40,160 bases of DNA, taken from the NCBI GenBank assembly GCA_021203205.1, contig JAJQBQ010000003.1:1-40160 (forward strand). The letters are read 5' to 3'. Shown piece after piece: positions 24,147 to 31,007 of the stretch (the stretch's first letter is position 1; each line of letters begins with the position of its first letter). The DNA comes from Lachnospiraceae bacterium. GTDB taxonomy: Bacteria > Bacillota > Clostridia > Lachnospirales > Lachnospiraceae. The notes under the pieces are model-generated. The model saw only the letters and a program-made list of their open reading frames with translations, did not search any database and was not told the origin of the DNA. The position numbers and the translations under genes were made by a program.

Positions 24147-26168
24147 TTAAACTTCAAAGTAAATCACTTCAAACGGCAGCAGATCCACCTGAAATTCCCC
24201 GAAATCTGCATCTGCTTTTAAAGCTTTTAAATCCTGCTTTCGATCACCGCAGAATCGACTGTCTTCGCTGTCCAGCAGAGTCTTCAGTTCTTTTGCACCG
24301 GCTACCGAAAATCGATAACCTGCCTGCGGCTGCCCCGAAAGATTCATCACCGTGACGATCTGCTCGGATGTGTCCGGTGAGGAGGATCTGGAAAACGCGT
24401 AAATGCACCGCTCTTCCTCATGGCAATCGATCCAGGCGAAGCCATCCTGCTCATAATCCCGCTCGTAAAACGCCGGGTGCGCGAGATAGAGGCGGTTTAA
24501 TTCACGCATAAACTTCTGAAAATCCGAATGTTTCGGGTATCGCAGAATATCCCAGTCCTGCTCCCTCTTTTCATCCCACTCCCGCAGTTGCCCGATCTCG
24601 CCGCCCATGAAGTTCAGCTTTTTGCCGGGATGTGCGTACATGTACATATACAGTGCACGGCCCTGCCGGAATTTGTCCTCGTAATCCCCACTCATCTTCT
24701 GCAGGATGGTCGCCTTCCCGTGCACATTTTCATCGTGGGAAAGGGGCAGCAGATGATGCGCGTCGTAGAAATACATCATGGAGAAGGTCAGCTTATGGTA
24801 GTTTTCGCTTCGGTATTCCGGCGCGGTGCGGAAGAAGTCCAGCGTGTCGTTCATCCAGCCCATGTCCCACTTATAGTCGAAATCCAGCCCGCCTTCCTCC
24901 GCGGACTTTGTAATGCCGGAGAAGGAGGTGGAGTCCTCCGCCGCCAGGATCGCGGCCGGGTGCAGCCGGTGCAGGCCCCGATTCATGTAGCGGATGAAAT
25001 CCACGGCGTTGCCGTTCACGCCCCGAGCCTGATCGCCCTGCCAGTAGATGATGCGGCTGATGGCGTCCATGCGGAGGCCGTCCATGTGGTACTCAGAGAG
25101 CCAGTAATTGGCCGTCGACTGCAGGAACGAGCGCACTTCGCCCCGGGAATGCATGAAGTTGCAGCTGCCCCATTCGCTGACACCCACCGCCGCGTTCGGA
25201 TACTCGTACAGCGGCGTGCCGTCGTAATTCGCAAGTCCATAGTCGTCCACGGCAAAATGCACCGGCACGAAATCCAGCAGTACGCCGATGCCGTTTTGGT
25301 GGCACCGGTCCACAAGGCGCATCAGCTGCTCCGCCGTCCCGTAGCGGGAGGTGGGGGAGAAAAATCCCGTGCTCTGGTAGCCCCAGGACTCGTCGCATGG
25401 GTGCTCATTTAGCGGCATCAGTTCGATATAATTATAACCCTGCTCCTTGAGGTATGGGATCAGAAGGTCTGCCAGTTCCTCGTAGTTGTACCATTCCGAT
25501 GCGGAATTTGCCTGTCTGGCGGCATCGGGACAGAAGCTTCCATTGCCAGTTTGAATCTGTCCCTGATGAATGGTGCAATTGTCTGAACTGGCGGTATCGG
25601 AGCAGGTGCTTCCATTGCAAGTCGGAATCTGCTCCTGCTGACTGGGGTCACTGATTGAACCATTGATGTCGAAGCTAAAATTACCCTTTCCGGCTTGAGT
25701 TTGCTCATCCGTGCAGGTTGCCGGCTTGCGGAAGGACCCCGCGTGGATCTCATAAATATTGAGCGCCTCATTCAGTCTTCGGCTGCGGCGCTTCATCCAC
25801 GTCTCATCCTGAAACCGGTAGCTCCCCATCTGCCGCACGATGGACGCGCACCGGGGCCGCAGCTCCATGCCGTATCCGTAAGGGTCACAGTGATCCACTT
25901 TCGAGCCGTCCCTGCCGTAGATGCGGTATTTGTACATCATGCCGGGCTTCGCGTCAGCCGCATAAACCTCCCAGAAATTTCCGTCATGTACCTTGTGCAT
26001 GGGAAGCTCCTCCCAGCCGGTGCACTCCGCGATCAGCGAAATTTTTGATGCGGCCGGCGCGAAGGTGCGGAAAGTCACGCCCTGAACCTCCGTGTGCGCG
26101 CCCAGATATTTGTGGGCGTCAAATATTTTCCCAGTGTAAAATCCGTAAAAATCCATATTGAAATCCAT
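24147..26168 (-). CDS. glgB: 1,4-alpha-glucan (glycogen) branching enzyme with 24-residue repeat insertion
   Basis: A GH13 enzyme that makes alpha-1,6 branches in glycogen. The N-terminal CBM48-type domain (VTFRTFAPAASKISLI) is followed by the catalytic barrel from about residue 130. Catalytic residues are D368 in GLRMDAIS, E411 in LAAEDSTS and D479 in LSHDENVHGK; the C-terminal beta-domain ends the chain. It has 673 residues. The barrel is interrupted early, after IYEIHAGSFRKP, by an insert at about 147-223 made of three 24-residue units (EQTQAGKGNFSFD / EQIPTCNGSTCSD / GQIQTGNGSFCPD). Normal enzymes go directly to YNYEELAD. The ATG at 26168 touches the ribosome site; ATG 26156 is an alternative start. 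Confidence 0.93.
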   Translation of the reverse strand: MDFNMDFYGFYTGKIFDAHKYLGAHTEVQGVTFRTFAPAASKISLIAECTGWEELPMHKVHDGNFWEVYAADAKPGMMYKYRIYGRDGSKVDHCDPYGYGMELRPRCASIVRQMGSYRFQDETWMKRRSRRLNEALNIYEIHAGSFRKPATCTDEQTQAGKGNFSFDINGSISDPSQQEQIPTCNGSTCSDTASSDNCTIHQGQIQTGNGSFCPDAARQANSASEWYNYEELADLLIPYLKEQGYNYIELMPLNEHPCDESWGYQSTGFFSPTSRYGTAEQLMRLVDRCHQNGIGVLLDFVPVHFAVDDYGLANYDGTPLYEYPNAAVGVSEWGSCNFMHSRGEVRSFLQSTANYWLSEYHMDGLRMDAISRIIYWQGDQARGVNGNAVDFIRYMNRGLHRLHPAAILAAEDSTSFSGITKSAEEGGLDFDYKWDMGWMNDTLDFFRTAPEYRSENYHKLTFSMMYFYDAHHLLPLSHDENVHGKATILQKMSGDYEDKFRQGRALYMYMYAHPGKKLNFMGGEIGQLREWDEKREQDWDILRYPKHSDFQKFMRELNRLYLAHPAFYERDYEQDGFAWIDCHEEERCIYAFSRSSSPDTSEQIVTVMNLSGQPQAGYRFSVAGAKELKTLLDSEDSRFCGDRKQDLKALKADADFGEFQVDLLPFEVIYFEV
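25516..25731 (-). repeat. 72-bp tandem repeat, three units, within glgB
   Basis: CTGGCGGCATCGG (25516) and CTGGCGGTATCGG (25588) are 72 bp apart, and a more diverged third unit starts at 25660. All encode 24-residue units in frame. The period equals that of the repeats in metH and the GH43 gene. Confidence 0.85.
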
Positions 26169-26344
26169 CCTTCCTGTAATCTGCAGTTTCTAAAAACATT
26201 GATTCTTTACGCGAAACATTCGTTGATGTACAAATTCTTTCTGACAACATGACGCCAGAGTCTGAATCCGCACGTTTTCAGAACCTGATGTTTTTAACTT
26301 TTCGCTGATTATAATGAATATAAAATGAAAAACTACCATCAAAA

Positions 26345-26582
26345 ACCGATGAAAGTCGGTTATCCAACCCTTGTCGAAAAATGGTGGGTGTGTTACAGTA
26401 ATAACATGACACAAGGGACAAAAGGTCATGAATCGAATGTTTACATTCGAATTCATGACCATGGGGACCGTAAAACACGAGGAAGAAGCCATTTTTCGAA
26501 AAAATGAGCGGATTCCGAGTGCTTTTAGGATTTTGGGAGCATGAAGTGCGAAGAAATCCGTGTGTCATGACCTTTTGTCGCT
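26345..26582. other. Highly structured intergenic element with 15-bp terminal inverted repeats
   Basis: The 448-bp gap before the TetR gene holds several nested palindromes. AACCGA/TCGGTT is at 26345-26362, and CCCTTGT (26368) pairs with ACAAGGG (26411). GACAAAAGGTCATGA (26417-26431) pairs perfectly with TCATGACCTTTTGTC (26565-26579). GGTCATGAAT-CGAATGT pairs with ACATTCG-ATTCATGACC (about 26424-26460). An ATTTTTCGAAAAAAT block lies near 26490. ATAACATG flanks the long repeat on both sides (26401-26408, 26589-26596). It could be a MITE-like element, a structured RNA or a regulator-binding region. Minus-strand frames here have no ribosome site and no family match. The rest of the gap (26169-26344) is AT-rich and otherwise featureless. 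Confidence 0.6.
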
Positions 26583-26616
26583 CAAATCATAACATGCAAA
26601 ACATAAGGAGAAAACC

Positions 26617-27150
26617 ATGGACTTAAGAACAAAAAAAACCGAGGAGGCCATCCGCAATACATTTCTCGCCCTGCGGTCAAAATATCCTCTGGAGAAGATC
26701 ACGGTAAAGACTCTCTGCGAGCAGGCACGCATCAACAAATCCACCTTTTACGCCCACTACGCAGATATCTTTGCGCTTTCGGACACGCTGCAGCAGGAGG
26801 TGGTGGACGATATCCTCAAAAGCATAGAAAACAGCCCCGCCCGCACGCCGGACAACCGGGATGCCTGGACGAAGGAGATCTATCTTTCAGCGATGGCCCA
26901 CGCATCCCTGACGGACATCCTGTTTGAGGGGCGGGAATCCGGAAAGCTGGTCATGCTGCTGGATGCGGGCGTAAAAGAAATCTTTTTTAAGCGGTATCCG
27001 GAATTGCAGAACAATGTCAGACACCGCATCATCTTAAGCTACAGCGTGCAGGGGGCGTATTACGCGTATGCGAATAACCGGGATATCGATTCGGACACGG
27101 TGCTGGCGGTGCTGGAAGATATCGTATCGGCGGTCAGCGAGATTTATTAG
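26617..27150 (+). CDS. TetR/AcrR-family transcriptional regulator
   Basis: A 177-residue regulator. The N-terminal helix-turn-helix is plain: KKTEEAIRNTFLALRSKYPL, then ITVKTLCEQARINKSTFYAHYADIFAL, the TetR recognition region. The C-terminal domain (about 75-177) resembles the TetR_C domains of small clostridial regulators. AAGGAG precedes the ATG. It is the first gene of a plus-strand series that continues with a LytTR regulator, a kinase and ABC genes, but a 179-bp gap separates it from the regulator. The palindromic region just upstream is a natural candidate for its operator. The ligand is unknown. Confidence 0.92.
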   Translation: MDLRTKKTEEAIRNTFLALRSKYPLEKITVKTLCEQARINKSTFYAHYADIFALSDTLQQEVVDDILKSIENSPARTPDNRDAWTKEIYLSAMAHASLTDILFEGRESGKLVMLLDAGVKEIFFKRYPELQNNVRHRIILSYSVQGAYYAYANNRDIDSDTVLAVLEDIVSAVSEIY

Positions 27151-27166
27151 GCGAATAGTAACGGTC

Positions 27167-27212
27167 AGTGAAAAATAGTGAAAGAATAGTGAAAAAATAG
27201 TGGAATATTAAG
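27167..27212 (+). repeat. 11-bp direct repeats upstream of the response regulator gene
   Basis: TCAGTGAAAA, ATAGTGAAAGA, ATAGTGAAAAA and ATAGTGGAATA follow each other with a 10-11 bp period, about one helical turn. This is a plausible cooperative protein-binding array; no good promoter hexamer pair is visible next to it. Confidence 0.65.
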
Positions 27213-27329
27213 GTGAAATCTTCTAAAATAATGAAGAACTGCTGCGAAGTCTTTGGTAATCGTGTCGATATTTTGACAAGAATGTTGCGAAGAAGTACAG
27301 CAATAGTCGGAAAGCGGATGTGAGAAAGT

Positions 27330-28028
27330 ATGAATATTAACGCAGCAATATGTGACGATAACGCGCAGGACGCGCGCTTTGTGGAGAACAGCTTAAAAAC
27401 CTGGGCAGCGGCCCGCGGCATCACCACGCGCACGCAGGTATTTCCCTCGGCGGAAAGCTTCCTTTTCCAATATGCCGACGACAAGACGTGGGATATCCTG
27501 CTCTTAGACATCGAAATGGGGCGCATGGACGGTGTGGAAATGGCCAGAACCATCCGCAGGGAAAATGAGTCGGTGCAGATCATCTTCATCACCGGCTATT
27601 CGGATTACATCGCCGAGGGCTACGACGTGGCCGCGTTGCACTATCTGCTGAAGCCTGTAAATGAAGAAAAGCTGTTTGTCGTGCTGGATCAGGCCTGCGA
27701 GAAAATCCGGCAAAATGAGCGCTGCCTCAACCTGGAGATCGACGGGGAGATGCTGCGCCTTCCGTTTTATGAGATCCGTTATCTGGATGTCTCCCACAAC
27801 TATGTGACCATCCACGCGAAGGGCGAATACACGGTGAAACGTTCCCTTTCGGAATTTGAAAAGGAGCTGGACCGCCGCTTCGCCAGAGTAGGCCGCAGCA
27901 TGATCCTGAACCTGAAATATATCCGCAGGGTGACGAAGACAGAGGTATACCTCTCCGACGGGACGGTGCTGCCGTTGCCGCGAGGCGCATATGAGCCGCT
28001 AAACCGGGCGATTATACAGTATACGTGA
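27330..28028 (+). CDS. LytTR-family response regulator (AgrA-like)
   Basis: A two-component regulator of 232 residues. The receiver domain (1-120) has acidic pair D9-D10, phospho-acceptor D60 in LLLDIEMGRMDG, ITGYSD in place of the Thr/Ser loop, and K in LLKPVN. The LytTR DNA-binding domain (about 130-232) has LPFYEIRYLDVSHNYVTIHA, FARVGRSMILNLKYIRRV and LPLPRGAYEPL. LytTR proteins bind two direct repeats 21-22 bp apart; such a pair is present upstream of the ABC genes at 29009-29041. The partner kinase follows about 300 bp downstream. Confidence 0.94.
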   Translation: MNINAAICDDNAQDARFVENSLKTWAAARGITTRTQVFPSAESFLFQYADDKTWDILLLDIEMGRMDGVEMARTIRRENESVQIIFITGYSDYIAEGYDVAALHYLLKPVNEEKLFVVLDQACEKIRQNERCLNLEIDGEMLRLPFYEIRYLDVSHNYVTIHAKGEYTVKRSLSEFEKELDRRFARVGRSMILNLKYIRRVTKTEVYLSDGTVLPLPRGAYEPLNRAIIQYT

Positions 28029-28326
28029 AATTTCAGGAATGATATCAGGCTAAACATTTTGTTCAATGGTATCGCAACCTGGAATTGGTTCGTTTACACG
28101 TGTCTTCCCCTGCATGGAACTTGTCCAATGCTGACTAAAGCATCAAAAGATGGTTCATGGATTGTTCCGTGCAAAGCGTTTACTTCAGTACTCCAACAAT
28201 CTTGTCCCCAAATATCCTGATAAGTTGTTCATCGCAGAATTTAAAGGTATATACTTCAGGATACCTGCACGGAAACGCGGGTATTATACGCATACGTTAT
28301 ATCCATATATAGGAGGAGCAGTTCAT

Positions 28327-28995
28327 ATGTCTCTATTTTCCAGACAAATTGATAAGCGCATCGCCGCCTACCAGCAAGAACTAATCGAAACCCATTACCG
28401 GGAGGTCGATACCATGTATCACCAGATGCGCGGCTGGCGGCACGACCTGCGCAACCATATTCAGACCATGAAGGTGCTGGCGGCGAATGGCGACCTGGAG
28501 GGTATCCGGGCCTATCTGGACGAGCTGGACACCGACTTCAACGCAGTGGACAGAGCCACCGTGATCAAAACCGGAAACTCTGTCACCGATGCCATCTTAA
28601 ACAGCAAGATATTGCTGGCACAGTCCAGGGATATCACGGTAAAATGTGACGCGCACATCCCGGTGAAGTTAAAAATGTCGGAGATCGACCTGTGCTGCAT
28701 CATCGGCAACCTTTTTGATAACGCCATCGAGGCAAGCATGGCCCTGCCGCCGGAACGGCGGATGATCCGCGTTTACATGGACATGAAAGGGACACAGCTC
28801 TATATCTCATTTACAAACTTCACGGCAGGAAAGAAGCAGAAGAAAATCGGCGGCAGGTTCCGAAGCACCCGGGGCGAGGGGCACGGGTTCGGGCTGGTGC
28901 GCATTGACAACATCGTGGAGCGGCTGGCCGGTTATTTGAGCCGCAACAGTGAGGATGGGGCATTTACCACGGAGATCCTCATTCCGCAGGTGTAG
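28327..28995 (+). CDS. Soluble GHKL sensor histidine kinase (AgrC-like) without a membrane domain
   Basis: A 222-residue kinase. Phospho-acceptor H39 lies in QMRGWRHDLRNHIQTMK, the form typical of AgrC/peptide-signal kinases. The HATPase domain has NLFDNAIEA (N box) and GHGFGLVRID (G box). It starts at the ATG at 28327, with AGGAGGAG upstream. The same frame is open back to 28150, but that stretch lacks hydrophobic segments, looks like non-coding sequence and lies before the ribosome site. There is therefore no transmembrane or extracellular sensor part; input must be cytosolic or through another protein, possibly the ABC transporters encoded next. In 28029-28326 I see only this leader. Confidence 0.88.
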   Translation: MSLFSRQIDKRIAAYQQELIETHYREVDTMYHQMRGWRHDLRNHIQTMKVLAANGDLEGIRAYLDELDTDFNAVDRATVIKTGNSVTDAILNSKILLAQSRDITVKCDAHIPVKLKMSEIDLCCIIGNLFDNAIEASMALPPERRMIRVYMDMKGTQLYISFTNFTAGKKQKKIGGRFRSTRGEGHGFGLVRIDNIVERLAGYLSRNSEDGAFTTEILIPQV

Positions 28996-29008
28996 CCATG
29001 TTTTGCAA

Positions 29009-29041
29009 TTCAGCCCCCAATTTTAGCGATTCGTCCCCCAA
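29009..29041 (+). promoter_or_regulatory. LytTR-type direct-repeat operator
   Basis: TTCAGCCCCCAA (29009-29020) and TTCGTCCCCCAA (29030-29041) are offset by exactly 21 bp, two helical turns. This is the spacing bound by LytTR dimers. The array ends just before the -35 position of the promoter for the ABC genes, which lacks a recognisable -35 hexamer. Confidence 0.7.
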
Positions 29042-29063
29042 AATCCCGGAAACGAAAAAGTTA

Positions 29064-29072
29064 TGCTATGAT
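29064..29072 (+). promoter_or_regulatory. Activator-dependent promoter of the ABC genes
   Basis: TGCTATGAT gives an extended -10 (TATGAT at 29067-29072). The sequence 17 bp upstream (TCCCGG) is not a -35 match, consistent with activation by a protein on the adjacent direct repeats. Confidence 0.6.
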
Positions 29073-29180
29073 CCCCGCAACAAAAGGAAATGGTCTGTAT
29101 TCTCTGACGGTGTCCACAGAATGGACATGAGAGTTACTTTGCGTCAGATCATGGCCATAGCTTTCGAGGAGAGATAACAC

Positions 29181-30995
29181 ATGGAAGAAAATGTAAAAAA
29201 GAAGAAGTCAAAACCGAAGTACAGCATGCCCCGCTGTGTCGGCTTCATGGTGGGGCGGGCCTGGCGGGAGAAGGAGAAGAAGGTCATTTTCATGGTGCTT
29301 CTGGAGGCAATGGCGGCGGTGGCCTTAAATGTCACGAACCTGTGCCTGCCGCCGGTGATCCTGGCGCAGGTGGAGGCGCGGGTGCCGCTTTCACAGTTCC
29401 TCGCAGTCATTCTGGCTTTCACAGCGATGCTGATGATTTTTCAGGCGGCGGGGGATTATCTGGACGCGAATGATTTATACGGGCGCGTTGCTCTGCGGGA
29501 GTCGATCATCCGGGATCTGAACCTGAAAACCTGCAGAACATCCTATGCAAATCATCTGGATAAGTCTTTTCAGGAGGTGGAAAAAAAGTCCTACGGTCAG
29601 GTGGGCAACAACCGGGTGGCAACGGAGGCCATCTGGGGGACGCTGAAAGACCTGCTCACAAATTTCGGCGGATTTGTTGTCTACACGGCGCTGATGGCGG
29701 CGGTGGATATCCGCATCGTCCTGCTGATCCTGGTGACGGCGCTCCTGGGGGCGTATGTGAACGGAAAGCTTTCCGGTTTTTCCTACCGGCACCGGGAGGA
29801 GGATGCAAAAACCAATGGGGATCTGTGGTATCATTATTCTCTGATGGGTAATTTTGACGCGGCAAAGGATATCCGGATCTTTAACCTTCAGCCGTGGCTT
29901 GCGGAGCTGCGGGGAAAGGCGCTTTCCGCCAGGCGGGCATTCGCCCGCAGGGAGCAGAACGTGATCATCTGGGGAGAGGTGCTGAATCTGGCGCTCGCTT
30001 TCGTGAGAAACGGGGCAGCTTACGTCATCTTTATCGGGCTGGCGCTGGAGGGCGAGATCACCGCCTCCGAGTTCCTGCTGTATTTTTCGGCCGTCGGCGG
30101 GTTTGCTGCCTGGGTGACCGGGATCTTCAATGGCCTGACGACCCTCTACCGCCAGTGTCTGGATCTCTCCACGGTGCGGGAGTATCTGGACTGGCCGGAG
30201 CCGTTCCGCTTTGAGGACGGCGAACCCATCCGGGACAGGAAGAAGCTGTCCGAGATCCGCTTGGAGGATGTCTCTTACCGCTACCCGGGAGCGGAGGAGG
30301 ATACCCTGTCCCATATCGATCTTACCATTCGTCCGGGCGAAAAGCTGGCGGTGGTGGGCATCAACGGCGCCGGGAAGACGACGCTGGTGAAGCTGATCTG
30401 CGGGTTCCTGGATCCGACGGAGGGGCGGGTGCTGCTGGACGGCCAGGATATCCGAAAACTGAATCGCCGGGATTACTATGATAAATTTTCCGCCGTCTTT
30501 CAGGAATATCTGGTGCTGGCCACCACCGTGGCCGCCAACGTGGCTCAGACGGAGGACGACATTGACATGGGGCGGGTGAGGGACTGCATTGGAAAGGCCG
30601 GACTCACAAAGAAGATCGAATCTCTGCCCCAGGGATATGAGACGAAAATCAACCGGGAGGTGTACGAGGATTCCGTGGAATTCTCCGGCGGCGAGACCCA
30701 GCGGCTGATGCTGGCCCGTGCTCTTTACAAGGACGCACCCTTCATCGTGCTGGATGAGCCCACCGCGGCTCTCGACCCAATAGCGGAGGCGGACATTTAC
30801 GCCCATTACAATGAGATGACGAAGAACCGCTCCGCCGTGTACATTTCCCACAGGCTCGCATCCACCAGATTCTGTGACCGGATCCTGCTGATCGACGGGC
30901 ACCGCATCGCGGAAGAGGGGACTCACGAGGAACTTCTGGCATACGGCGGGAAATACGCCGAGATGTTTGAGGTGCAGAAGAAATACTACGCCTAA
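29181..30995 (+). CDS. ABC-type exporter half-transporter (first of a pair)
   Basis: A 604-residue fused membrane/ATPase half-transporter. About six membrane helices lie within residues about 35-330 (for example VIFMVLLEAMAAVALNV and FIGLALEGEITASEFLLYF). The nucleotide-binding domain follows: Walker A GINGAGKTT, Q-loop AVFQEYLV, signature FSGGETQR, Walker B FIVLDEPTAALD and H-loop YISHRLAS. All catalytic residues look intact. GAGGAGA precedes the ATG. The second half-transporter follows after 12 bp, so the pair probably forms a heterodimeric exporter. It is under the LytTR-type operator at 29009. Substrate unknown; a peptide or antimicrobial is typical for LytTR-linked exporters. Confidence 0.93.
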   Translation: MEENVKKKKSKPKYSMPRCVGFMVGRAWREKEKKVIFMVLLEAMAAVALNVTNLCLPPVILAQVEARVPLSQFLAVILAFTAMLMIFQAAGDYLDANDLYGRVALRESIIRDLNLKTCRTSYANHLDKSFQEVEKKSYGQVGNNRVATEAIWGTLKDLLTNFGGFVVYTALMAAVDIRIVLLILVTALLGAYVNGKLSGFSYRHREEDAKTNGDLWYHYSLMGNFDAAKDIRIFNLQPWLAELRGKALSARRAFARREQNVIIWGEVLNLALAFVRNGAAYVIFIGLALEGEITASEFLLYFSAVGGFAAWVTGIFNGLTTLYRQCLDLSTVREYLDWPEPFRFEDGEPIRDRKKLSEIRLEDVSYRYPGAEEDTLSHIDLTIRPGEKLAVVGINGAGKTTLVKLICGFLDPTEGRVLLDGQDIRKLNRRDYYDKFSAVFQEYLVLATTVAANVAQTEDDIDMGRVRDCIGKAGLTKKIESLPQGYETKINREVYEDSVEFSGGETQRLMLARALYKDAPFIVLDEPTAALDPIAEADIYAHYNEMTKNRSAVYISHRLASTRFCDRILLIDGHRIAEEGTHEELLAYGGKYAEMFEVQKKYYA

Positions 30996-31007
30996 GAAAG
31001 GAATATT

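Noticed and set aside
26190-26492. Minus-strand open frame of 100 codons before the TetR gene
   Set aside because: It overlaps the nested palindromes, has no ribosome site, and its composition is that of AT-rich non-coding DNA.
28150-28326. N-terminal extension of the kinase
   Set aside because: It is in frame and open, but has no hydrophobic sensor segment, no family similarity, and lies upstream of an excellent ribosome site for the ATG at 28327.
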